Source: Gyromitra esculenta
Taxonomy: Eukaryota > Ascomycota > Pezizomycetes > Pezizales > Discinaceae
Direction: 5' to 3'
DNA length: 64,000 nucleotides
NCBI GenBank assembly: GCA_038503075.1
Contig: JBCAML010000009.1
Coordinates: 1,798,001-1,862,000 of the forward strand
A program made the position numbers and the translations under genes. Under the pieces are notes generated by a model that saw nothing but the letters and a program-made list of their open reading frames with translations, did not search any database and was not told the origin of the DNA. Position 1 is the stretch's first letter; every line of letters begins with the position of its first letter. Shown here in pieces: positions 12,801 to 25,085 of the stretch.

Positions 12801-15429
12801 ATGAACCCGTCTAAACCAAACCCCAAGAAATTCACTCCCCCAGCGAGCCCTACCGCGAGTTACTACGATCTTTCAGATAACGACGACGAAGAGGAAGAGT
12901 ACAGCACCATAACCCACACATCCACAGGTCGAGGCGTGAAACTACTGTACTCAAAATCCAAGGTTTGTTCCACCACCCCTTGCTAGTAGTTTCGATTGGC
13001 AACCTTACCGAGCCTACCAAGGAACCTAAAATGAGATGAGTAAGATGAGAGAAAGATCCGTGTTGACAAATCTACCGTCTAGGTCTACGTGCACCCGACA
13101 CCATCACAGCGAGATAACATATCCGGGTTTATAGCACTGGTGCAGCAGAAGCCACCACCACCGCTAAACCCAGACTACGCCGAGCCCTCGAGCCCACCCG
13201 CGTCGTCGCTCTTGCTGGCCTGGCTGCCCGAGTCCGCACTTGGAGATGCGTACGATACGTATGTTAAAGTGGACTTGATCGATGCGGACACACCGCCTCG
13301 ACAGTCGTATCTAGTGCCGCCGCCGCCGACTACGCTGTATACACCGGGGACGTCCTCGATCGGGAACTATGCGTTTGCTGTGCCGGTGTCGCAGATCTAC
13401 TCGCTGCTGATCCGGCCGCCGAATCTGGGGTGGTGGTGGGGGAGCGTGGTGATTAATACACGTTCGGGCGATTCGTTTCCGGCGTTGTTTTTCCATGATT
13501 CGGAGTGTGCGTCGACGATTGCGCAGGCGAAGCGAAGGGCGAAGAAGCATTTTGATCCGTTTGGCGAGGAAGGGGGGTTGTTCTGGGGTGGGGATGAGGT
13601 GCTGAAGTGGCTGAGACGTTATGTGAGGGTTGAGAAGAGCGAGGTGGAGCCTAGTGTGTATCTGGTTGATCCGAGTAAGGATGATTTGACGTCGTTTATC
13701 AATAAGCCTATCATCGTTGGCAGGACGGGAGAGTCTTCGTCTGGCGCGGGGATGGATCCGATTACGAAGGCGTGGAAGGAGGCGAGATGGTCGTTTTTGG
13801 AGAAGCTCACGAGGGTGACGAGGTTCACGAGGAGGACTGCAGAGGATATTCTGGACTCTGGAGCGGTGCCACCCCAGATGAAGAGATTGCTGAAGAACCC
13901 GGATGTGGTGAACTTGCAGGATGAGTTCGATTCTGCGAGATTGTATCTTGCGAGGTGGGCCATGGGTATTGCGGAGCAGGGCGAGAGGGAGCAGAATAGG
14001 ATTGTGTGGAGGAGTAAGGATATTATGGAGCTTGAGGACTCGGCCGTTGGCGAGTTTGAGATTCTGGATGTGGAGGCAGGGAATCTGAAGCTGGATTCGG
14101 ATAAAAGGAAGCCAGTTACGCTAGAGGAATGGAATAAGTGGTTGCATAAAGAGACGGGGCGGTTGCTGGTTAGTGAAAACGAAGTTAAGGAGAGGATCTT
14201 CCATGGTGGGATTGAACCTGGGGCGGCAAGGAAGGAGATTTGGTTGTGGTTGTTGGACGTGTACCCATGGGACAGCACTAAGGATGAGCGGGTGGCTATC
14301 ATGAATAGTAAAAGAGACGAGTATGTGCGACTTAAAGGTAAATGGTGGGACGATATCGATAGACGAAACGGGGACGAGTATTGGCGCGATCAGAAGAATC
14401 GTATTGGTATGTACATTCCCTTCACATATTTCCCCGGCAGGTACGGCTGAACTAATCCGAGCTCTTGCTATCCACCAAATAGAAAAGGACGTCCACCGCA
14501 CCGACCGCAATGTTCCCATCTTCGCCGGTGAAGACATACCCCATCCAGACCCCGACTCTCCATTCGCTGAAGTCGGTACCAACGTTCATATGGAACAAAT
14601 GAAGGACATGTTGCTTACATACAACGAATACAATACAACTCTGGGCTACGTCCAAGGCATGTCGGATCTCCTCGCACCCATCTACGCCGTCCTTCAAGAT
14701 GACGCAGCCGCCTTTTGGGCATTCGTGGGATTCATGGAGCGGACCGAGAGAAATTTTCTAAGGGATCAGAGTGGCATGAGAGCACAGCTGGTCACACTGG
14801 ATCACCTAGTTCAACTAATGGACCCCAAGCTGTATAGACATCTGCAGAGCGCAGATTCGACCAACTTTTTCTTCTTTTTCAGAATGTTGTTGGTATGGTA
14901 CAAGCGGGAGTTTAAATGGGACGACGTACTTCGACTCTGGGAGATACTATGGACAAACCATCTAAGCAGCCAGTTCCATCTATTTATTGCACTAGCGATA
15001 CTGGAACGCCATCGTGCAGTGATTATGGATCGTGAGAAACCCTCAAACCATCGCAGCAGATGTGAGTAGTAAGCTAACACTATCATAGATTTGAAATACT
15101 TTGATGAAGTTCTAAAATACATCAACGAGCTCTCAAATACTATCGACCTCCCGAGTACACGCGTCCGTGCTGAAGCCCTATTCTATAAATTCCAACGAAC
15201 AGTCGAAGCTGCAGACCGGAATGAGAAGTTCCCCAGTCCGGCGAACGCGGGAATCCTGAAGAGGCGGAAAACGGGTGCGACGAATGACGATGCGGGAGAG
15301 GGAAGTTCGAGTGGGACAAGTGGGGCGGCAGTAAATGCAGGAAAGGGGAAAGAGGTGGAGGTAGAGGGTCTGGTAGTTAGTAAGGAGTTGAGGACGCTGT
15401 TGAGTAGGGAAGTTATTAAAGCGAAGTAG
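12801..15429 (+). CDS. GYP7: GYP7-like TBC-domain Rab GTPase-activating protein
   Basis: Four exons: 12801-12962, 13083-14406, 14483-15031, 15089-15429. The total of 2376 nt gives 791 residues and all junctions keep frame. The N-terminal region (LLYSKSKVYVHPT, then FIALVQ) is the Gyp7-type DUF3548 domain; its first intron falls inside SKSK/VYVH. The TBC domain occupies roughly residues 380-720. It has the arginine-finger motif IEKDVHRTDR (Arg501, formed across intron 2), the glutamine-finger motif LGYVQGMSD (Gln553), a WYKREFKWDDVLRLWE block, and ends in FDEVLKYINELS across intron 3. Both catalytic fingers are present, so GAP activity is expected. In yeast Gyp7 acts on Ypt7/Rab7 in vacuolar and endosomal traffic; the same substrate here is inferred. 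The C-terminal 80 residues are low-complexity. The gene looks intact. Confidence 0.93.
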
Positions 15430-16669
15430 TAAGGTTATTTGGGTAAGGTGTCTTGGGTTTGTTTTGTTTGTTTTTTGGGGTTCGGATGGGATGGGACGGA
15501 ACGTTTTATGGGCTGTGGATGATGGGATAGGATGAGATAGTTTAGTTATGATGAGGATTTCAGTTCTTTTTTCTCTTCTTTCTTTCTCCCATTTTATCTT
15601 TTTGCCGCTCTTTCTCAACTCGTATAAGGAAAGACTAATTCTCTAGCTAGTCTTTTCTTCTTTTGTTTTCTACCCCTCTCTCTTTCTTGAATGCTTGCAG
15701 GGTGTGGGTACCGAACATAGAGATGAAATGGACGAGTGGATATGGTGATGGAGGAAAGGGATGTGTACATTTGTTTGTCACTGAATCCTAGTTGAATTGA
15801 ATAACTACATTCTGAGTGTCTGAAATTAGTGGAGAGGTGAGGATGTGAGTGATGCTCAATCGTGTTTGTGGGGTGTTACTTTAGAGAGAAACGAGGCGTG
15901 GGTGAAATCTAAGACTAAATCTATTCCCAACGTGAAGTGTTAGAGATAATGAATATCTGCACAAGGTAGTGAAGGAGAGAAGAGGAGAAAAAACCGAAGG
16001 ACACGAAGCCCCGATATATATATAGCCCCGAGAAAGCTATGGAAGGCGGTATGCAGCTTACTATGTAGATCGTGGATTATTACATGTATTACGGGTCACT
16101 ATTGCTTTGTACCCCTATAGAGACCAGCGCGCCCTTACCCGTCTATGTTACAGGGGTAGAGTGTTCTTCGGGTGCCGCTATACATAGACCGGCCCGAGGG
16201 ACACCCAAACAGCTAAGGCTCCGCTACATATAACCGACCTTGTATAGATGTATAAACCAGTTGTATACTCAGAGGCCACAAAGAGAATGCGAACCGTAGG
16301 AAGCCTCCTATATATATATATCCGGCATGAAGTAGTGTGACAGGATGGCGTGGAAGTGTTGGAAGGAGAATAAAGGGGGAGATGGGATTAGGGAAAGCGT
16401 GGCTGAAGGTGTTACGGGAGTAAAAGGAGGAGGGTGGGTGGGGTAGTGAGGAAGAGAGGATGCTGAGTGGCCATGGTTGCTGAGTTTACCTCTCTGTGTA
16501 GAGAAAGTGGACGTCCAGCGTTGCGGAAATGTAGTTGTTTTGTTTTTGTTTTTGTTTTTTGGGGGGAGTTTAGGTTTAAAGTGAGATGGGCTTATTGCCA
16601 GAGGCTAGGACCCGGACTATGTGGCCAAGAAGGTGGGATATGAAACGGTAGTTAAATTGGCTTTGTGTT

Positions 16670-16833
16670 GTCATAGCTTAAGTGCTAGTTACAATTAATG
16701 AGTTAAACCGGGAAAAATACATCCCCAGAATGAAGTAGGGTGGTTCACGAGTGATACGTTGTGATGGCGCTCCGACAAAACAAATTTTTTTTTTGTTTAA
16801 CTCATTAATTGTAACTAGCTCTAAGGCTATGAC
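16670..16833. mobile_element. MITE-like hairpin element with ~38-bp inverted ends
   Basis: The left arm (16670-16708) begins gtcatagctta and runs into gctagttacaattaatgag. The right arm (16795-16833) is its reverse complement with a few mismatches. The 86-bp interior has no open frame and ends in a T-run. The arms may extend outward by a further two to nine bases with a mismatch. No target duplication could be fixed, so the superfamily is unassigned. Confidence 0.6.
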
Positions 16834-17436
16834 AATACATAAAACACCATAACCTAAAATACTATCTCTTCCCTCATATCCCATCTTCTCCGACAAAACA
16901 TTCACCATCACCGAGTTTATCACAGTAGGAAATAGTTAGTCAAACCCTCGATCCTTAGAGATTATTCACTTGTGCTTTATGTTCAGAGAAACTCGGCTCC
17001 ACAGGTTCTGTATCTTGGTTTTCTGTGGCGATAACAGGGAGTGATATTTAGATCATGGACGATCACTCGCTATACTTACATTCGAGTTTATTAGAGTAGC
17101 GTATGCACTCGCGAAATACGACTTACGCTAGGTGTGCTCTAGCCCAACTGGGAGGGTGTCATTTTTCAGCGAATTCATACTTTCAACGGGTGAAATATAA
17201 AGGCCTAAGATGGTTGCGGAAGTTTTTATTTACAATTTCTCTAAGCTTCTTGAGCTAGTGCATCTGAGATGCTTTTCTTTTCACGCGCTCAATAGCCTAG
17301 TTTTTGTTCTTGTTGTGTTTTGCTGTACTGCAACGACACCTAGCCTCGAATATATACACTTACATGTAGTTTGGTTGGCCCGGGCCTAGCGCAGGTCGAA
17401 TTTCATGAGTGTATACGGTATTAGATACAGTCGCGT

Positions 17437-17612
17437 CCGCAGAGCCCTGGCACCCAACAGCTTACTGATAAAAACAAAATAGTTGTAGATCAACCCAGGG
17501 AACAGTAAATCGAAAGCGACGAAAACCATGGGAATACTGGCAGACCAGGTAACGTCCAATAGTTTTATATAGCCATCTTCTATAGAAATTGTCGCCTAAT
17601 TCGCCAGCAAGC
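17437..17612 (+). repeat. Diverged dispersed repeat, copy 2 (copy 1 at 7536-7684)
   Basis: See copy 1. It lies beside two TACATGTA palindromes (17361, 17622). Confidence 0.35.
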
Positions 17613-18624
17613 CGTGTTTACTACATGTATGTAGAGATGAAAGTGCCAAGATTTTCCGGACAACACTGTACGTGTACGAAAGGGATCGATTGCTTAACTC
17701 TCAACAGGCTAACAGTACGCCTCCGTCTATATACCCGACGATACCTTCTAGAAAGCCCCTGAGTCCCCATGGATCTGGACTCGTGTCTCTCATTAATTTC
17801 TGGGCGCTTGAAGAGCCCCGTATTTATCAGGAGGCTTCTCCAACAGAGTTATCACCTACTTGAGCTTGTTCGGGGTTATGCTTTGCTGTACAAGCGAAAA
17901 ACAAAGTCTGGTTCTCCAATAAACCTGACTAGGCTTAGAGATAGCAACGGGTACAGCCCACCAAACCAGCCCACGGCTACCACGTAAACCAATAAATAAG
18001 TGATTTTTATATCCAGGATGAAGGTCAAGGAGAGCAAAAGTAAGGAAGCTTTCTCAACTTTTTTGCTTATTTCATTTCTTACTTTTCGTTGTCAATTTTG
18101 GCTTTAGGGGTCGGAGCTTGTTATGTACTTAGTTGATTCACTGAAGAACCAGACTTTGTTTTTTTTAGCGAGCAGGGCCAGCTCCAGAATATTAGAGACG
18201 ATATAAGAAGTATATTGCAGTTGTGGGTTAACCATGGATAGTACCTAGAGCCACCACGGGTTACTTTTCTTCTAGAGAATAATGCTTGAATAATAATAAT
18301 AAGTACATGTATACTTCCTTCATAAGAAAGGAGTAGAAATAATGCATCAAATATATATATTTTAAACCGAAAACCGAAAACCAACTCGATAATGAAGGGA
18401 AAGTATAGCGGAAACACTCCAACCTCAAGTCCTCGCTGGTAATATGTTGCGTGCGTCTGTGCAAAAATAGATGGAAATACAAAAAATCTTGAACTATTTC
18501 GGGAAATGGAATGGGTATCATTGGGATTTTCGTTTGCCGAATTGGACTGGATTTGGTTAGAGTGGATGAGAAGATATAGAGCGGGAAATCATACTTCTTT
18601 CGGTATGTGACTTTATAGCGCACC

Positions 18625-21600
18625 CTATTCAACAAGCATCTGGGCCACCGTCTCATGGCCTTCACAGGCTGCTGCTTGCAACGCGGTGCCGCACTTTCCA
18701 CCCTGGGCGTTGAGTTCGGCTCCTTTCTCCAAGAGCATCTGGACCACGGCCGAGTGGCCTCCACAAACTGCTGCTTGCAATGCGTTGCTGTAAAATCCAT
18801 TCTGGGCGTTGACTTCGGCTCCTTTCTCCAAGAGCATCTGGACCACGGCCTCATGGCCTCCATCTGCTGCTGCTTGCAATGCGTTGCCGTACTTTCCACC
18901 CTGGGCGTTGACTTCAGCTCCTTTCTCCAATAGAAAATTTACTGCATGAGCGTGCCCTGCCATGGAGGCAAAACACAGCGGTTGGCACCCATAATCATCT
19001 AGTGCTTCTACAGTATATCCTAGACTCAGAAGCTTTTCGATTGACGATATTGATCCGCCTGCGGCGGCATGGTGTAGAGCTGTCTTGTACCTTGGCTCCT
19101 TTAGAATTGATTTGTCGAATTTTTGAGACCTCTCGAAGACGTGAAGCATATCTGTGACGAGGCAAAAACTTAAAGGTGTTGCTTCCTCGCGGCTGCCTTG
19201 AGCGCGTAACTGAAACGAAGCATCCAAACACTGCCCCTGGCCAAAAAGAAATTGATCAAGGATATATTGTATGTTGGTTGGTATAGGATCAAGGGCACGG
19301 ACGTGGTAATCCCAAAACGAACTAGCGTACTCAAAAAAAGCATACATTTCTAAGAGAGTGTGCTTCATGAAGCATCCATAGGGGAATAGTAAAGATCTTG
19401 ATACCTTATTTATACATAGCATATATAGAAGGCAGCACTGAGCAAGTCTAACGTGGGTTTTACTCCGGAAAACGCGATAATCTCGGAGAAGGCGATTACT
19501 TTGAACATCGGTAACTGACTGAGATGCCGTAAGAAACTCCTTCACAGTATTATGTACCGGTCGTACTCTATCAGATTCGACCGTGAGGAAATTTCCGCAA
19601 GCATCTATCACAGTTTGCGGCTTGTATTCCTTCATGTCGTCATAGCCTTCACATGACGGTTCGATGGCGACAGCAACTGCTAGTTCTTTAGGACTGAGAG
19701 GCCTCCCTGCTGTAAGTACCCACATCAATGCTCGCCTCGCCAAGTCTCTTATAGCTTGAGGCTGTTTGTCAATCTTCTTCAAGATCTGAAGATAGGTCTC
19801 ATTCATATCTTCCGGGAGCGAATTCAAGGCATGCTCGATATCTTGAATTGACGGTTGCTGATAGATGTAGTCTAGCTGATACCTAACCCATAGGAACCTT
19901 TATTTTATATGAGTACATTTTCTATGTTCGAGAATGGAAATCTACTCACATCCCATTGGCCTGAGAAATTAAGGTTTCTTCAATCCTATTCCTTAATGCC
20001 AGATTTATATCACATAGGTTGTCTTCCCCAGTTCGTTTCGTTATCTGGGAACTAACAAAGGCCCTGATATCGACATTAACTTTTGTTGCCTCGACTTGAA
20101 TCGTAGGGAAGTTCCCTTTCGTAAATGCCGTCGCAATGTCTTTCTCTCGGCGACTTGTAACAAAGACTTTGAAGTTGAACTCTTTGATAAGACTCGTCAT
20201 CAACGGAAGGAAATGCTCTCGATCTTCGCACTCGTCTAAAGCATCCATAACAACAAAAACTCGGTGGAAGGTCTTTGAAACTTCTACGAATTGCGCTTGT
20301 AGTTTTTGATGGCTTGGAGCCTCCGCCCTTTGGTAGTATGTCGTGTAGAATTCCTTCAACCGATCAGAAAGAACCTTATCCTTGCGACAAAGTTGCTTGA
20401 TAAGATCCGCAAGTACTTTGCAGTATTTTTTGGGCCCCTTGATCTTGATAGTTGAAATAGACGAAGGCTATACCGGTGTGATTATCCAAGGCATACCGTT
20501 CTGAAATCTTCACCAGAACGAGAGATCTATATAAATTTAAGTCTGTAGAACCTATATGAGGAATGGGGAAACTTACGTCAAGACCGACTTTCCGACACCA
20601 GTTAGCACGGCATTAGTACACAAAAGACGGCAGGATTTCAGAAGATCTCTTACGGGTTCCGTGACACCATAGAAGGCGAGAATCATTTTTTTCAAGCCAG
20701 TTTTTGAATTCTGGAGACTCAAGAAGCCAGTCTCCCGTACCTGGGAGCCATTTTTCAAACACACCATTGTGGTATACGTCGAAGTTTAATCCTGACAATT
20801 CTTCCAGCCACAAGAGTAGCTTTCGCCTTTCCTCAACTAAGGTATTAACGTTAGGTATTATTATTTCTTATAGGGGCCGAAAAACCAATACCAGCTTGCG
20901 TTTTATCCTTCAACTCTGACTCGAGACGTATCCTCTCGGTTTCTAGGGAACCAACAGTCCTAACTACGACCTGGGCACGATCATCGAATCGGACACGAAT
21001 AGCGTCGAACTCATTTTCGAATGGCTCCCAAGTGATCCTTAGAAATACCCTGAATGATGTCCAACCTGCGAGAGTCAGCCGTGCAAGTATAGGATGTTGA
21101 TTAAAATTAGCTGTACGCACGACTTAAATTTCCGGATTTGTCCAAGAAGACCCTCCGTGCCCCAAGACAGAATTTGAGCAGGTCACCATAGACATCACAC
21201 AAAACCTATCATTCTCAAATAATTTGTTTTAATTTTCCTACTCATGAAGTAGATCAGTTGCATACCTTTTGTAGTTCCGCTGAGTCCTCAAAGGTTTTTG
21301 CATATGTGTTAAGATAACCCAAGTGACGCGTCAGATGCCCCATCATGTCCGTCAACTTATTGAAAAACGAAATAAACCTTATACCAAGCTATAATTATCT
21401 CAACAATTAGCAGTGTAAATCCAAGGTAATATATGCAGACATACGTCAACGATAAGTTTCACAGCTCCCACAACCAGTGTCGATATCTGCGGGTTACATC
21501 CACTAATGATCGCCAACGACGCCAAGTACTTGTTAAGAACTTCCAAAAACCCTCCGATCTTCTCACACTTGCGAGAGATGCTCTTTTGACTGTGGGCTTC

Positions 21601-22100
21601 ATCGAGTCCCCGAACCTTTTCCAGAAGTACTTCCGGGCTCGTCAGGTCAGCAGCAATGAAATCACTCTGCTCCTTGGGGGAGAGGGTATCAATATGGGCT
21701 TTTAATGCCAGAGCGAAGGCAGGGTTGGTTTTGGCAGTTGGTGCAGGTAGGCTATATTATTTTTTAGTCAATTTCCGCTTAACCAGAGAGTAAGAATACA
21801 AATGTACCTGTTTGTTACTAACGGCAATACCTGAGGTGGGAGCGTAGGGGAAGCTAGGACGACGGGATTCGAGATAGAAGTGAGACTAAGATTCGATATC
21901 GTGGCAGCAGGACTTGGCCTCAATGGGGCTAAACTTAAAAGCGAGGAAGATGACTGTAATAAGTTGCCGGCCAACGGCGCTAAAGGGCCTTGAGGTTGAG
22001 AGGGGCCGGTAGTCGGTGTTACCTGCGGTTTAGGAGAAGGCCCCCGGAGCTTTCTTCTTGCCGAGCCCGGGAGAAAGGCTTTAAGGCGATCGAAAGGCAT
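18625..22100 (-). pseudogene. NACHT-ankyrin NOD-like receptor, degraded
   Basis: Reconstructed exons on the minus strand: 21808-22100, 21445-21751, 21266-21388, 21121-21205, 20892-21065, 20654-20836, a short P-loop exon ending at 20577, 19950-20526, 18625-19897. The order is typical of fungal STAND receptors: a Ser/Pro-rich start (MPFDRLKAFLPGS), a helical N-terminal domain (FLEVLNKYLASLA, FISFFNKLTDMM, TWEPFENEF), the pre-NACHT GTGDWLLESPEFKNW, Walker A GVGKSVLT, Walker B VVMDALDEC, FLWVRYQLDYI, a winged-helix-like region and about four ankyrin repeats. Three lesions are visible. There is no AG acceptor before the Walker A exon (CTAACTG runs straight into GGTGTCGG). An A6 run at 20425-20430 shifts the frame by one within exon 19950-20526. 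The last ankyrin repeat stops at TAG where its siblings have AAG (LLEKGA becomes LVE-stop-GA). If the first two are sequencing or annotation artefacts, the gene could still work. Confidence 0.8.
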
Positions 22101-22331
22101 GTCTGTCTGCTGGTATTCAAACGGTTGAGAGTATTTGTAGAATGGAAAGCCTGCCAGATTCCGCGCTTCCCCAGAGGGCTTAAGGTCGTTTACGCGGAGG
22201 GTAGGTGTAGAGATCGTGTCCTTCGCAGGACATATCCATTCACCTTAATATCTAGATCGACTAGGGTGGTGGTATTGTATTATCATATTCATGCTGGCGG
22301 CCAATCAGATACTCTTTTTGCGGAGGGGTCA

Positions 22332-22430
22332 GCGAGGCAGAGGGTATAGCGAGGCTTGATAGGTTTGGCTCTCATTAGGTGACGAAATGTTGAGTTTGTG
22401 AGCCAAGCCTCGTTATACCCTCCGCCTCGC
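22332..22430. mobile_element. MITE-like element, copy 1
   Basis: The 27-bp ends (22332-22358 and 22404-22430) are inverted: gcgaggcagagggtatagcg on the left against ...ccctccgcctcgc on the right. They differ at two positions or so and are flanked on both sides by related ggaggggatc-type sequence. No coding capacity. Confidence 0.65.
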
Positions 22431-22448
22431 GATCCCCTCCACTGCTCC

Positions 22449-22552
22449 AACGAGGCTTGAGTAGCAAATGGAATATTTCGCCACAAAATGGATATCGGTT
22501 TGTTAGCCAAGACCGCCAAGCCCCTTTATAGAGTACCCTTTGCCTCGCTGAC
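22449..22552. mobile_element. MITE-like element, copy 3 (abutting copy 1, diverged)
   Basis: Begins cgaggcttgagtag and ends ccctttgcctcgct. Its middle (aatatttcgcc, aatgga, tttgttagccaag) matches copy 2 closely, so copies 1 and 3 may be parts of one rearranged insertion. Confidence 0.5.
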
Positions 22553-23713
22553 TCCAGTGTTCTACTCTAGAGAGAGAAAAGTCAGCATGAGAGAGGTTTC
22601 AGATAGCTTCAGCGATTGGTACAGCTGACTCAACCAAGACCCAGAACACGTCGACTCTTGCTGTTGGCCAAACACTAAAAACCTGAGATTTTTTAGGCGG
22701 ACTTTCCCTCACTGCCTTGCGTTAGGCTTCAAGGCCTAGCCGCAAAATATTACATGTACGTACAGCACTGCCTAGAGAGTCTTGGCATCCACCGGCGGAT
22801 TGAGGTGACAATTTCCGTAGAAGGCAATTATTCCAGTATTTCCATAGCTTTTATCGCTTTTGATTTACTTTCTCCTAGATTGAACTACAACTACGTGTAT
22901 TTGGTTTACTATCAGCAGGCTGTAGGATACCAGGACTTTGCGAACGCGATTTTAGCGATGTGCTGGACCATTCAGAAACCCAGACCACTCAGGGAGATAA
23001 ACTAGAACGCAAACCCAGATCACTTAGAAATTGATAAAATATCAAGGGTCAGGCCACGAAATCATTGCCAGTCGCTAAACCATAGAAAACAACTGATACA
23101 GAGCATGCCCTATTTAGGTAATAACCAGACGAATTTCGTTCTTAAAGATTATCGTGCTTACTCATAACCCTAGAGACAGAGACTATTGCCCTAACTGTCT
23201 AAGAGTTTAAGCCCATGGCCAACTAGAGCGCGATGGAGGATATAGTTTTTTCTAACCATTCCTAAGTACATAAAGGGGATACAGCTTCAGCTTCGCGATA
23301 TAATCTCTACACTGTTTATTGCGCATCTTCTAGCTCACAGTTTGAATACAGTTTAACCAACCAGTTCCCCAGACCAGTCATATACCTTCTGATACGGCCC
23401 GATCCCTAGCCAGCTCAATACATGCGAGGATTGTTTCACAGTAGAGCACACCCTGATAAGCGGTGTTCGAGAATAAGGGAAGCCAACCATATATGACCAG
23501 GCCAACACCCGAGAAAAGACTACCACGCGCAGTCGGTTTTGAACACATACTCGAGCGGAAGACAGTATTACTGGGTTGATAGAGGGTGTCTCCACCCGTA
23601 ATTATGAATACATATTCTGGCGAAAGATCTCACCCACGGTTCTATACACCGAAATAGTGGTCGTCATTCCAAGTTAACTCACCGGTCAGATCTTGCTCGC
23701 ATGCTCCTTCAAT

Positions 23714-23818
23714 CAGAGGGTATAACGAGGCTTAGCTCACTTACTCAATATTTCGCCGCCCAATGGAGATCAATTTGTTAGCCAAGCCTGTCAAACCTTG
23801 TCATATCCTCTGCCTCGC
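23714..23818. mobile_element. MITE-like element, copy 2
   Basis: Left end cagagggtataacgaggctt, right end catatcctctgcctcgc, followed by the same gatcccctccact sequence that follows copy 1. The shared flank suggests that the true element end lies beyond gcgaggc. Confidence 0.6.
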
Positions 23819-25085
23819 GATCCCCTCCACTAGGTAGTAGCATAGAACTTATATTTTCCCCTTATCCATGATCCAGCTATTCCAGAATAGCCACTATCTA
23901 TAGGGCGTGAGGGGATAAAGTTGAGGGTTACGTGCCTAGACTGTTAGTTAGTTGGTCCCATCACCCTCCTTTTCAGGTTCCACCTTCTCGGATGTTCTAG
24001 GGATTTCGATTGCGGCTCAACGATCTAGAGACAGCTTGTACAAGAAATTGTTGGTGAGATTAGGTTATAAGTATTAAACAAGCTACATGTTACTTGAAGT
24101 TTTAAATATTCATCGAGGGCGGTCACTTTAAGACGTGAGAGGGACAGAGAGTTTATAGCTGTTCAAACTAGTGCTACGAATGTATAGCCGCGTCCTAAAA
24201 GTCTTTGCGCCCCCTCTACTACCAAGCCTAACTACCAGCAGATTTAAAGTATGGTTTTGCTAGAAGGGGATTATCTAATCACTATACTACGTATGCCTAG
24301 TATGCTAATAATTATATGTATATCGCCTTTTTTTTAATTACTCTCGCAGTTTGGTTTAGTGACTTGGTACTATGCTCTTAGGTTGGGGTGCAAAGGCTTT
24401 TGGGATGCGGCTGTACCTCTACTGTTGTCGGGCTGTAAAAGATAGATAAAGGATCATGTCCTCAAAGAAAGCCTTTGCATCAGCCGGGTCATGGGGTGTG
24501 TGCTGAAGTCAACAGCGGAATCCACATACAGTTTCGGAGTTTAGGGAAAGAAAGTGTAAGCCGTGAATACAGCAAGACGCTACCTTGTTTGTCTTGCAGA
24601 TATAACTCTCTTGAGGCCATCGTTTCCTAGAGTAAACAGGCAATTGGCCAGTTCTGTAGGCAAGTTTTGTTGACAAGATGACTTAATCGAGTGATATTTC
24701 ATGACGAATATCCTTCAAGAACCGGGCTGACGGCGGCAAGGGAGAGCTAGTCTTGAAAAGACAAGTATCTTCTGAACCTATTACCGTAGTCCTCTGTTTT
24801 TTATCTCTAATCTTCCATCAAGAATATTCTGCCTGGACTGCTCCGCGGCTCTGGTGCAGTGGCGGCTAAAGCGCTTCAATAAAGGGGCTAGGCCCGAAAG
24901 AGGGGATGGGCAACAGAAAGAGAAACCACCAACTACATGTACCTCTCCCCCAACTCCAACACTCCCAGGACAACATAACATCAGCCCCTTGCATCATGGC
25001 TGTAGTCTGAAAAATACAAAGCATCAAGCATTACATTCAGTCCCCCTCTCTGCTCTCGTCAAATCTAATTCCTCCAGCTGCTACA

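Larger units (their letters stand above)
15430..18624. other. Gene-free spacer between GYP7 and the NLR pseudogene
   Basis: No coding region was supported. The spacer contains a 164-bp inverted-repeat element (16670-16833), copy 2 of the dispersed repeat (17437-17612), and four TACATGTA palindromes (16081, 17361, 17622, 18304). The segment aaacaaagtctggttct near 17900 recurs inverted near 18143-18165. Confidence 0.55.
22101..25085. other. Spacer with MITE copies; promoter of the amino-acid transporter gene at its right end
   Basis: Three related inverted-repeat elements lie at 22332-22430, 22449-22552 and 23714-23818. TACATGTA occurs at 22751 and 24934. No intact coding region was seen. A short frame near 23420-23470 reads Cys-x2-Cys-x4-His but is broken by stops. 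Confidence 0.5.

Noticed and set aside
13619..14302. 227-codon minus-strand open frame
   Set aside because: Antisense to the conserved GYP7 exon 2.
23353..23595. Possible LINE C-terminal Cys-rich relic (plus strand, C-x2-C-x4-E-H)
   Set aside because: Only one short motif, with stops directly after; too little to call.
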